Shown here: positions 1 through 6,045 of the stretch, piece after piece
Layout of the letters: every line of letters begins with the position of its first letter
Numbering within the stretch: position 1 is the first letter of the stretch
Assembly: GCA_017992335.1 (NCBI GenBank)
Contig: JAGOOU010000010.1
Location: forward strand, 5,907 to 16,224
Source: Candidatus Parcubacteria bacterium
GTDB taxonomy: Bacteria > Patescibacteriota > Minisyncoccia > Minisyncoccales > Minisyncoccaceae
Length of the DNA stretch: 10,318 nt
Reading direction: 5' to 3'
The notes under the pieces: generated by a model
The model's input: the letters and a program-made list of their open reading frames with translations, nothing else
What the model was told of the DNA's origin: nothing
The model's database searches: none
Translations under genes and position numbers: made by a program

Positions 1-1
1 A

Positions 2-223
2 AAAGAGTACGACAAATTAATTGATTTGTTTAAATCAGAATTTAAAATACTTTTAGATGTTCCTTTAGAAGAAATAGAAGATAAAATCATTAGAGAGGGA
101 ATTAAGAGAGTGAGAGAAGGAGATCTTAGTATTGCTCCTGGATTTGATGGAGAGTTTGGAAAGGTTAGTATTTTTTCTAAACAAGAAGTTCCTAAAAAAG
201 TTTCTCAAAAAATATTATTTTAA
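2..223 (+). CDS. C-terminal end of a probable endonuclease Q-like / TIGR00375 PHP-family protein (5' truncated by window)
   Basis: The reading frame is open from base 2 to the TAA at 221-223, so this is the last 73 codons of a gene that begins outside the window; the TTG at 26 is not a convincing start. The visible residues (EFKILLDVPLEEI, then REGDLSIAPGFDGEFGKVSIF) resemble the C-terminal tail of the TIGR00375/YqxK group, where a phrase of the type 'I.PGYDGVYGKI' closes the protein. That family includes endonuclease Q, a PHP-domain nuclease that nicks beside deaminated bases; it is often annotated as a UvrD-like helicase. No catalytic residues lie in this fragment, so the assignment rests on the tail motif alone. 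The gene is convergent with mltG and the two coding regions overlap by 9 bp. Confidence 0.5.
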   Translation, partial: KEYDKLIDLFKSEFKILLDVPLEEIEDKIIREGIKRVREGDLSIAPGFDGEFGKVSIFSKQEVPKKVSQKILF

Positions 224-1189
224 ATATTTATTTCTAGCAATGTTGTGCTCTTCTAGTGTTTTTGAGAAAACGGTTTCTTTATTTGGTTTTGAAAGGTAAT
301 ACCAGTAATTGCTTTCTTTTGGATATATTGCTGCTTTAATACTTTCTATTCCTGGATTGCAAATTGGGCCCAAGGGAAGACCCTTGTATTTATATGTATT
401 GTATGGAGAATTAATTTTAGTGTCTTCAATTGAAATACTTTCTTTCTTTTCATTTAGAGCGTAAATGATTGTTGCATCAACCTGAAGAGGCATATTAGCA
501 CCAATTCTTTTCCATAATATTCCAGAAACTATTTGCTTATCTTCATAAGTGATTACCTCTTTTTCAATTAAAGAAGCCATGGTTATGATTTCAAAGATTG
601 TTTTGTTTTGCCTTGATATTTCTTGTCTTAGTTCAGGTGTTAGTTTTTTATCAAAATTATCCAAGATTATTTTTATAATGTTTTCTAAAGATTCGTCTGT
701 TTCAAGAAGGTAGGTGTCAGGGAAAACATAGCCTTCTAAGCTTAAATTTTTAGGTTTATCTTTTAGGAAATCATAATTATATGAGGTTGAACTTAACAAA
801 TCAAGAACATTGTTTTTGCTGGATATTTGTTTTGATTCAAAATATTCTGCAATTTCTTTGTTAGTCCATCCTTCAGGAATGGTTATTTTGTTTTTAATTG
901 TTTCTCCAGAAACTAAGATATTAATAATTTCATTATTGGACATTTTAGAATTAAGGAAATATTCTCCAGCTTGCATGCTTTTAAGGTCATTTTTAATAAA
1001 AGCAGTTAATAAAAAAATATATTGATTTTTAATTATTCCTTGGTTTTCTAGACTTGAAGCAATTTGTAAAACTGTTTCTCCTTTAGATATTGAAATTGTT
1101 TTTTCTTGATATTCTAGGTTTTTAGGATAAAACAATAATAAAAACATACTTAAGATTGCAAAAATTGATAAGATCTTTAATATTTTCAT
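215..1189 (-). CDS. mltG: Endolytic murein transglycosylase MltG (YceG family)
   Basis: MltG cleaves nascent peptidoglycan glycan strands at the outer face of the cytoplasmic membrane and is thought to set strand length. The 324-aa protein has one N-terminal membrane segment (about residues 4-21), a LysM-like subdomain (about 31-60, ISKGETVLQIASSLENQGII), then the YceG catalytic domain. Diagnostic stretches are LEGYVFPDTY (151-160), ASLIEKE (205-211) with the catalytic Glu at 209, PLQVDATIIYAL (234-245) and INSPYNTYKYKGLPLGPICNPG (259-280). Length matches the family. The ATG lies just after a strong promoter (TTGACC, 17 bp, TAGAAT), which predicts a start of transcription about 2 nt before the ATG. 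It stands alone on this strand, divergent from the greA leader. Identification is secure. Confidence 0.96.
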   Translation of the reverse strand: MKILKILSIFAILSMFLLLFYPKNLEYQEKTISISKGETVLQIASSLENQGIIKNQYIFLLTAFIKNDLKSMQAGEYFLNSKMSNNEIINILVSGETIKNKITIPEGWTNKEIAEYFESKQISSKNNVLDLLSSTSYNYDFLKDKPKNLSLEGYVFPDTYLLETDESLENIIKIILDNFDKKLTPELRQEISRQNKTIFEIITMASLIEKEVITYEDKQIVSGILWKRIGANMPLQVDATIIYALNEKKESISIEDTKINSPYNTYKYKGLPLGPICNPGIESIKAAIYPKESNYWYYLSKPNKETVFSKTLEEHNIARNKYLK

Positions 1190-1197
1190 ATATAAGT

Positions 1198-1226
1198 ATT
1201 CTATTAGAGAATAAAGAATTGGTCAA
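1198..1226 (-). promoter_or_regulatory. Sigma70-type promoter of mltG
   Basis: On the minus strand a -35 box TTGACC (1226-1221) and a -10 box TAGAAT (1203-1198) are separated by exactly 17 bp. The expected transcription start is about 1191, 2 nt upstream of the mltG ATG at 1189, so the mRNA would be essentially leaderless. No Shine-Dalgarno sequence is present. Confidence 0.65.
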
Positions 1227-1233
1227 TCTGACC
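1221..1233. promoter_or_regulatory. Inverted repeat between two divergent promoters (possible operator)
   Basis: GGTCA-ATC-TGACC is a perfect 5-bp inverted repeat with a 3-bp centre. It covers the -35 box of mltG and ends 3 bp before the -35 box of the divergent plus-strand promoter, a position from which one bound protein could affect both. The repeat is short and could be chance; no regulator is encoded in the window. Confidence 0.25.
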
Positions 1234-1236
1234 TTA

Positions 1237-1265
1237 TTGACAAATAGTTTTTATTTCTATATCAT
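1237..1265 (+). promoter_or_regulatory. Strong sigma70-type promoter of the greA leader RNA
   Basis: A perfect -35 box TTGACA (1237-1242) is followed after 17 bp by TATCAT (1260-1265, five of six matches to TATAAT). Transcription should begin near 1272. The first ATG (1278) would then lie about 6 nt into the transcript. This is the best promoter match in the window and shows that the following non-coding-looking stretch is transcribed. Confidence 0.65.
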
Positions 1266-1271
1266 TACTAT

Positions 1272-1430
1272 ATACATATGAACCCTTGCATAAAGACAAT
1301 TTATACCATTGTTTCTGCCAAAAATACATTGGCATGGTTTAATGTCTTTATGACAGCTGAAAGGGGGTAAAATTAATAGCAATAATAGAATCTATATACT
1401 ATTCAGCCTCCTTTCAACAAAGGAGGTTTG
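1272..1430 (+). ncRNA. Structured leader RNA / attenuator or small RNA upstream of greA, family unknown
   Basis: Between the promoter and greA the transcript can form an extended arm: 1289-1298 (CATAAAGACA) pairs perfectly with 1343-1352, enclosing ACCA/TGGT (1305-1308 with 1335-1338) and TGCCAA/TTGGCA (1316-1321 with 1329-1334). Outside it CCCTT (1283-1287) can pair with AAGGG (1361-1365). Downstream, GAAAGGGGG (1359-1367) can pair with CCTCCTTTC (1407-1415), and GCTGAA (1356-1361) with TTCAGC (1402-1407); both exclude the hairpin CCTCCTTT/AAAGGAGG (1407-1414 with 1419-1426). This is the layout of a switch between antiterminator and terminator. I compared it from memory with SRP RNA, 6S RNA, RNase P RNA and the common riboswitches and saw no signature. 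It could also be an independent small RNA ending at the hairpin. Confidence 0.5.
1278..1370 (+). CDS. Possible 30-codon leader peptide upstream of greA
   Basis: An ATG at 1278, about 6 nt after the predicted transcription start, opens a 30-codon frame ending at TAA 1368-1370. The peptide begins MNPCIKTIYTIV and ends FNVFMTAERG; it has one Trp and no obvious run of one amino acid. There is no Shine-Dalgarno sequence, as for most genes here. Its last codons (GCT GAA AGG GGG TAA) coincide with the strand that can pair with the terminator arm downstream, so a ribosome at the end of this frame would cover that strand. That placement is typical of leader peptides in attenuators. It may equally be a chance frame inside a structured RNA: the frame also contains a perfect 10-bp stem. 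I do not recognise the peptide. Confidence 0.35.
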   Translation: MNPCIKTIYTIVSAKNTLAWFNVFMTAERG

Positions 1431-1433
1431 CTT
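1407..1433 (+). terminator. Hairpin with weak T-tract, likely (conditional) terminator before greA
   Basis: CCTCCTTT (1407-1414), loop CAAC, and AAAGGAGG (1419-1426) form a perfect 8-bp stem, followed by TTTGCTT and AT-rich sequence. The T-tract is interrupted, so termination may be partial. The 3' arm looks like a Shine-Dalgarno sequence but lies 27 nt from the greA ATG, too far to serve it. Confidence 0.5.
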
Positions 1434-1438
1434 ATATA

Positions 1439-1444
1439 TATATT
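1439..1444 (+). promoter_or_regulatory. Possible -10 box for a leaderless greA transcript
   Basis: TATATT at 1439-1444 would place a transcription start at about 1451, 3 nt before the greA ATG. No good -35 box is seen at the proper distance, and the stretch is a simple TA repeat, so this is only a possibility. Confidence 0.2.
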
Positions 1445-1453
1445 CTTACAAAT

Positions 1454-1912
1454 ATGCATCAATATTATGTAACTAAGAAAAAATTAAGAGAACTTGAGGA
1501 AGAATTAGAAAATCTCAAGAAAATCAAAAGGGAAGAGTTCCAAAAAGGATCTCCAGCTGTATTTGAAGGTGAAGACGTTAACCCAGATTTTGCTTTTTAT
1601 CAGGATAGCCTAGAAGAGCTTGATATGAGGATTGAGGAGTTGGAAAATGTATTAAAAAATTATATAATAATAAAAGCCCCTCAAGAGAAAGATAAAGTTT
1701 GTCTTGGAGCAAAAGTTATTTTTAAAGATGGTTCAGCTTCAGAAAATGAATTTAAAATAGTGGGAACATTAGAGGCAAATCCTTTTGAAGGAAAAATCAG
1801 CAATGAATCTCCTATAGGCATGGCGCTTTTAGGAAAAAGAGTTGGAGATATTGTTTCTGTTGGAAACAATAATAGTTACAGGATTGTTAAAATAAATTAT
1901 GAGGAAGGTTAA
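1454..1912 (+). CDS. greA: Transcription elongation factor of the GreA/GreB family
   Basis: Gre factors enter the secondary channel of RNA polymerase and stimulate cleavage of the backtracked transcript end. The 152-aa protein has the family's two parts: an N-terminal antiparallel coiled coil (about residues 4-72, rich in Glu/Lys/Leu) and a C-terminal FKBP-like domain (about 80-148) with GAKVIF, FKIVG, ISNESPIGMALLGKRVGD. The coiled-coil tip reads EGEDVNPDFAFY (38-49); an Asp at 41 is kept, but the usual 'DLKENAEY' signature is replaced, with the second acid at 45. The start ATG has no Shine-Dalgarno sequence and follows the structured leader. The stop overlaps the next gene by 14 bp. GreA is a better match than GreB by length, but the exact subgroup is uncertain. 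Confidence 0.88.
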   Translation: MHQYYVTKKKLRELEEELENLKKIKREEFQKGSPAVFEGEDVNPDFAFYQDSLEELDMRIEELENVLKNYIIIKAPQEKDKVCLGAKVIFKDGSASENEFKIVGTLEANPFEGKISNESPIGMALLGKRVGDIVSVGNNNSYRIVKINYEEG

Positions 1913-2657
1913 TAAGAAATATGTTATTTGTTTCTTAATTATTCTAACAGTTGTTTCAATTTTTTGGTTTGATCTAGTCTTCCTTAAAGATAATAGCGCC
2001 ATATTTGCTGAAGAATTAAAAAAAGCAGGAGAATCTAGCGATGTTATTATTATTTTTAATGCTGGAGGGTTTGGTACTGTTGATCCTCAATATGCTTATG
2101 ATTTTAAGCCAATAATTGATAATTTAGAACAGACTATTAAAGACATGAATTATACTGTTTCGGTTGTTCCTTATTACAGAACAAAAGAAACATTAATTGG
2201 CAGATTAGGGTATTTAAAAGAAATGTTTTTTGAATTTCCTAAGCATTCAGAAAACATGGCATACCAAATTAAAGAATTCTTAAAAGAAAATCCTGACGAT
2301 AAGATATTAATGGCAGGTCTTTCTAACGGAGCAGCATTTGTTTCTTCAACCATAGATGATTTAGGAGAGGTTCCCAATAATGTTTTAGCAATAGAATTGG
2401 GTGCTCCTTTTTGGACAAACAGAAATACAAGCGATCACATTCTATTCTTAGACAATAACGGTAAAGATACATTAACAGTTGGTAATAAAAAAGAAATAAT
2501 ATTGTCTTTTATCAAAGCTCCATTCAAGTGGGTTTATTCAAGGATTATAAATAAAAGAATATCTTTAGCTGAAGCAATAGAAGCTCCTGGTCATCATTAT
2601 TATTGGGACAACATAAAAGACGATGTAACTATTTTTGTTGAAAACAAATTGAAATAG
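1899..2657 (+). CDS. Membrane-anchored alpha/beta-hydrolase-like protein, function unknown
   Basis: This 252-aa protein has a hydrophobic segment at about residues 8-29, likely an uncleaved anchor or signal, placing the rest outside the membrane. The body looks like an alpha/beta hydrolase: a strand VIIIFNAGGFG (49-59), a nucleophile-elbow motif GLSNG (140-144, Ser142), and late histidines GHHYYW (231-236) where a catalytic His is expected; D185 or D190 could be the acid. The substrate is not evident and I do not recognise a named family. It starts inside the end of greA (14-bp overlap) with no ribosome site, so it is probably translated by coupling. The pairing with envelope membrane proteins downstream suggests a cell-surface or lipid-related role, which is inference. 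Confidence 0.6.
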   Translation: MRKVNKKYVICFLIILTVVSIFWFDLVFLKDNSAIFAEELKKAGESSDVIIIFNAGGFGTVDPQYAYDFKPIIDNLEQTIKDMNYTVSVVPYYRTKETLIGRLGYLKEMFFEFPKHSENMAYQIKEFLKENPDDKILMAGLSNGAAFVSSTIDDLGEVPNNVLAIELGAPFWTNRNTSDHILFLDNNGKDTLTVGNKKEIILSFIKAPFKWVYSRIINKRISLAEAIEAPGHHYYWDNIKDDVTIFVENKLK

Positions 2658-2676
2658 CTTGCAGATAAGGTCTTTT

Positions 2677-2682
2677 TATAAT
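2677..2682 (+). promoter_or_regulatory. Possible -10 box (TATAAT) before the UPF0104-type gene
   Basis: A perfect TATAAT lies 12 nt before the ATG at 2695, predicting a transcript with a leader of about 6 nt. It falls in the only real gap (37 nt) of the plus-strand run. No good -35 hexamer is seen at 16-18 bp, so the promoter is plausible but unproven. Confidence 0.35.
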
Positions 2683-2694
2683 ACAATTTAGATA

Positions 2695-3687
2695 ATGAAA
2701 AATCAGTTAATTCTTATTATACTTTCTTTTATTATTGGAATTATTGCCTTTATTTTTCTTGGAAAATGGATTGGCTGGGAAGAAATAGGCAAGGCCTTTA
2801 GTGTTTTTACTGGCATCCAAGGAGCGGTCATTCTTTTTATTACACTAATAATAGCCTTATTGGGAAACTGGAGATGGAGAGAAATTTTAAAAGATCAAGG
2901 CATCGATATTCCTTTTTTAAATCTTTTTAAAATATATTTAGGAGGTTACTCTATTATGTATCTTTTTCCTTCAATTCTTCTTGCTGGAGAATTTTTTCGC
3001 ATGTATGGTTTAGGAAAAGAAAGAGGGCTTAGCTGGAAAAGAACAGCTCCGTCAGTAATTATTGAAAGAGTTTTAGAGTGGACATCTAATTTATTAGTAG
3101 TATTTTTAGGATTATTTCTTTTTGTATTTAAGATTAATTTTTTCTCAAAAAAGATTATTTTATTTTTCGGAGCAGCTTTTTGCTTTTTTTTGTTTGCAAT
3201 AATATTTTTTTATACAGTAGCTTTAAGAAAAAGAAGTATAGTCCACTTAATTGTTAAAAAATACAAAGAAGAACAAGAAAGTGGATTAATCGAAGTAGAA
3301 AATCAAGTATTTAATTATTTTGATTTAAAATCAAGATATCTAATTAAAGGGTTAGCTCTTTCGTTTTTAAGAGCATTAGTTATGCAATTAAGAGTGTGGA
3401 TTTTAATACTATTTTTAGGAGAAAATATTGGATTCTTGCATTCATTCTCAATTCTTGGTTTTTCTTATTTATCTTCAATGATACCTATTCCTACATCACT
3501 TGGAACCCATGAAGCAATACAAATTGGAGCTTTCAGATCAATTGGATTGCCAGTTTCAATGGCAGCAGCTTTTACTTTAATTATTAGAGCAGCAGAAATA
3601 GTAATATCTTTGTTCGGATTGGTATATATTATAAGAATGGGATTTAATTTAAAAAACAATATTTATGAAAATAAACAAGATAGTTAA
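2695..3687 (+). CDS. UPF0104 / lysylphosphatidylglycerol synthase-type transmembrane protein (flippase-like)
   Basis: An integral membrane protein of 330 aa with about eight hydrophobic segments (roughly 4-22, 42-58, 83-97, 131-148, 155-177, 218-242, 251-265, 286-313). It carries the signatures of the LPG_synthase_TM family (PF03706): FPSILLAGEFFRMY (91-104, the 'GE..R' motif), an 'ERVLE' at 124-128, and SSMIPIPTSLGTHEAIQIGAF (260-280). Members include the flippase part of MprF and partners of envelope glycolipid synthesis such as AglD. This protein has only the membrane part, so a role in moving a lipid or lipid-linked sugar is inference. Its 3' end overlaps the next gene by 23 bp, consistent with co-transcription. 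Confidence 0.85.
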   Translation: MKNQLILIILSFIIGIIAFIFLGKWIGWEEIGKAFSVFTGIQGAVILFITLIIALLGNWRWREILKDQGIDIPFLNLFKIYLGGYSIMYLFPSILLAGEFFRMYGLGKERGLSWKRTAPSVIIERVLEWTSNLLVVFLGLFLFVFKINFFSKKIILFFGAAFCFFLFAIIFFYTVALRKRSIVHLIVKKYKEEQESGLIEVENQVFNYFDLKSRYLIKGLALSFLRALVMQLRVWILILFLGENIGFLHSFSILGFSYLSSMIPIPTSLGTHEAIQIGAFRSIGLPVSMAAAFTLIIRAAEIVISLFGLVYIIRMGFNLKNNIYENKQDS

Positions 3688-4342
3688 ATATTTGATATTG
3701 TCTGATATAGCATTTTTTACTGGTTGGGGGCTTATTACTCCTATTTTTCCTATTTTTATAATCGATAAGATTCATGGTGGTACAGCTTTGGTTGCTGGTA
3801 TTGCATCAGCTATCTATTGGATAGTTAAGGCAATATTAGAATTTCCCGTTGGGACAATACTTGATAAATATGCAGGAGAAAAAGACGATTATCTATTTTT
3901 GATAGCAGGATTCTTTATTGCTTCAATTGTTCCTTTTGGATATATTTTTGCAATGTATCCTTGGCATATTTATTTGTTGCAATTATTTTATGGACTAGGC
4001 ATGGCAATGGCTATTTCAGGATGGAGAGCAATATTTACTAAAAACATTGATAAGGGAAAAGAAGCATCGGAATGGAGTTTAGATAATTCATTGTTAGGAT
4101 TTGGAACTGGGATAGCGGGAATAATTAGTGGATACCTTGTTTTTAATTTTGGATACATTTTTTCATTTATTTTTGCTGGAACGCTTGGCATGTTAGGAGT
4201 TTTGATCATATTTTGCTTAAGAAGAGAAATGAGTATTTCTGTAAGAGGGGTTCATGCTAATATTTGGGATTTTTTTAATAATGGAAAAAAGAAGCAAACA
4301 CATCCCAACATTAAGGATATTATAAACGATAATAAAAGATGA
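3665..4342 (+). CDS. Half-size MFS-like membrane protein (six helices)
   Basis: This 225-aa protein has six hydrophobic segments (about 10-33, 40-60, 75-97, 100-124, 143-164, 165-187) and then a basic, polar tail with no further helices. The loop between helices 2 and 3 reads FPVGTILDKYAGEKDDY (about 60-76), matching MFS motif A (G-x-L-a-D-r-x-G). Canonical MFS transporters have twelve helices and about 400 residues, so this corresponds to the N-terminal half. It is not a frameshifted longer gene: its TGA overlaps the ATG of polX (ATGA at 4339-4342) and no second half follows in any frame. It would need to dimerise to form a transport path. The substrate is unknown. The start lies within the previous gene, without a Shine-Dalgarno sequence. 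Confidence 0.75.
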   Translation: MKINKIVKYLILSDIAFFTGWGLITPIFPIFIIDKIHGGTALVAGIASAIYWIVKAILEFPVGTILDKYAGEKDDYLFLIAGFFIASIVPFGYIFAMYPWHIYLLQLFYGLGMAMAISGWRAIFTKNIDKGKEASEWSLDNSLLGFGTGIAGIISGYLVFNFGYIFSFIFAGTLGMLGVLIIFCLRREMSISVRGVHANIWDFFNNGKKKQTHPNIKDIINDNKR

Positions 4343-6045
4343 AAAATCAAGAAGTTGCTCAAATACTTTTTGAGATAGGAGAATTTCTAGAGCTTCAAGA
4401 AGTTCCATTTAAACCTCAAGCTTATCAGCAAGCAGCTGTTTCTATTGATAATTTAGAAGAAGATATTAATAATATTTATAATAAAGAAGGAATTAAAGGA
4501 TTAAAAAGAATACCAGCAATAGGAGAAAGTATTGCTTTAAAAATTGAGGAATATTTAAAAACAGGAAAGATTAAATATTTTGAAGAACTAAAAAAAACAA
4601 CTCCAGTTGATGTTGATGAATTAACTAAAATAGAAGGATTGGGAGGGAAAAGGATTAAAAGACTATACAAAGAATTAGGAATAAAAACCTTAAAAGATTT
4701 AAAAAGAGCAGCAGAGGAGCATAGAATTGCCCCTTTATTTGGTTTCGGAGAGAAAATGGAAAAAAATATTCTCGAGGGGATGGATTTCCTTAAAAAGTCA
4801 AAAGGAAGATTTTTATTGAGAGACGTTTTAGATGATGTTGCTAGAATTGAAAATATGTTTGGAAAAATAAAGGGAGTTGAGAAAATATCTGTAGCCGGTT
4901 CAGTTAGAAGAAAAAAAGAAACAGTTGGTGATATTGATTTTTTGGTTTCAATTAAAGATGGTAGTGACACATATTTAATTAATAAAATAATGAATACTTT
5001 CGTGGGCATGGATGAGGTTATTAAAATAGTCAGTAAAGGAGAAACAAGATCTTCAATTAAAACAAGACAAGGACTAGATATGGATTTAAGGTTAGTTCCT
5101 TTATCTTCTTTTGGAGCAGCTTTGCAATATTTTACTGGATCAAAAGAACATAATATTGCTTTAAGAAGAATTGCTATTAAAGAAGGCTTGAAGCTTAATG
5201 AATACGGATTGTTTAAAGGAGAGAGAAAAATAAAAGGAGAAACAGAGGAAGAAATATACGAAAGACTTGGAATGGATTGGATTCCTCCAGAACTAAGAGA
5301 GGGGGAAGAAGAAATAGAATTGGCTCAAAAGCATCAATTACCCAAATTGATAGACAGAGAAGATATTAAAGGAGATCTGCATTGTCATACTAATTGGAAT
5401 GGAGGAGAAAACTCAATTCAAGAAATGGCTGAAAAAGCAATTAGTTTAGGGTACAAATATTTAGGCATCGCTGATCATACAAAATCATTAGCAATAGAAA
5501 ACGGATTAGATGAAAAGAGGCTATTAGAACAGAGAAAGGAAATAAATAAAATTAATCAGGAATTCGTAAACAAGGGGATTAATTTTAAAGTTTTACAAGG
5601 GTCAGAAGTAGACATTTTAAAAGATGGAAAGCTAGATATTAATGATGAGACCCTAAAAACTCTTGATTATGTTTCAATAAGCGTTCATTCGAATTTTAAG
5701 ATGGGAAAAGAAGAAATGACAAAAAGAATATTAAAAGCAATGGATAATCCTTATGTTAAAATTTTTAATCATCCAACAGGAATGATTTTAGGCAAAAGAG
5801 ACTCTTATGAGGTTGATGTAGAAGAAATAATTAAAAAAGCTAAAGAAAAAAATATTGCTTTAGAAATTAATTCTTATAGGCTTGATTTAAATTGTCAATT
5901 AGCTAAGATAACAAAATCAATAGGAGTAAAATTAGTTATTAATAGTGATGCTCACAATATAAAAGAATTAAACGATATTAGATTCGGTGTTTATAGTGCG
6001 AGAAGAGCAGGATTAGAGAAAAAGGATATATATGAAATCAACTAA
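4339..6045 (+). CDS. polX: Family X DNA polymerase with C-terminal PHP exonuclease domain (PolX)
   Basis: Bacterial PolX fills short gaps in base excision repair and, through its PHP domain, removes 3' ends or opens abasic sites. The 568-aa length matches Bacillus PolX (about 570). Order: helix-hairpin-helix region (about 40-150, with IPAIGESIA and IEGLGGKRI), nucleotidyltransferase core with GSVRR (187-191) and GDID (197-200, metal ligands D198 and D200) and the third Asp in LDMDLR (D249), then a thumb region with FTGSKEHN (265-272). The PHP domain (about 343-568) keeps its metal ligands: DLHCH (H348, H350), ADH (D379, H380), E423, H450, H478 and SDAH (D537, H539). Both activities therefore look intact. 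It overlaps the upstream gene by 4 bp and the downstream one by 14 bp. Confidence 0.95.
   Translation: MKNQEVAQILFEIGEFLELQEVPFKPQAYQQAAVSIDNLEEDINNIYNKEGIKGLKRIPAIGESIALKIEEYLKTGKIKYFEELKKTTPVDVDELTKIEGLGGKRIKRLYKELGIKTLKDLKRAAEEHRIAPLFGFGEKMEKNILEGMDFLKKSKGRFLLRDVLDDVARIENMFGKIKGVEKISVAGSVRRKKETVGDIDFLVSIKDGSDTYLINKIMNTFVGMDEVIKIVSKGETRSSIKTRQGLDMDLRLVPLSSFGAALQYFTGSKEHNIALRRIAIKEGLKLNEYGLFKGERKIKGETEEEIYERLGMDWIPPELREGEEEIELAQKHQLPKLIDREDIKGDLHCHTNWNGGENSIQEMAEKAISLGYKYLGIADHTKSLAIENGLDEKRLLEQRKEINKINQEFVNKGINFKVLQGSEVDILKDGKLDINDETLKTLDYVSISVHSNFKMGKEEMTKRILKAMDNPYVKIFNHPTGMILGKRDSYEVDVEEIIKKAKEKNIALEINSYRLDLNCQLAKITKSIGVKLVINSDAHNIKELNDIRFGVYSARRAGLEKKDIYEIN
6022..6026 (+). promoter_or_regulatory. 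Shine-Dalgarno-like AAGGA for the PP-loop gene
   Basis: AAGGA ends 5 nt before the ATG at 6032, inside the 3' end of polX. It is one of the few recognisable ribosome-binding sites in the window and supports this start over later ones. Confidence 0.45.

Noticed and set aside
26..223. A complete 65-aa gene starting at TTG 26
   Set aside because: The frame is open upstream to the window edge and the C-terminal motif belongs to a much longer protein.
1356..1415. H-type pseudoknot from GCTGAA/TTCAGC plus AGGGGG/CTCCTT
   Set aside because: The strands join with no linker on either side of the helices, which would require zero bases to span both stems; the pairings are better read as alternatives.
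1419..1426. AAAGGAGG as the Shine-Dalgarno sequence of greA
   Set aside because: It lies 27 nt before the ATG and no good in-frame start lies closer; it is better explained as the 3' arm of an 8-bp hairpin.
1272..1430. Known RNA families (SRP RNA, 6S RNA, hammerhead, common riboswitches) for the leader
   Set aside because: None of the conserved cores I know (for example the SRP GGAAG loop or the hammerhead CUGAUGA...GAAA) is present in the right arrangement.
4476..5009. 177-codon open frame on the minus strand
   Set aside because: It is antisense to polX in a Ser/Phe/Ile-rich shadow frame; polX has all its catalytic motifs.
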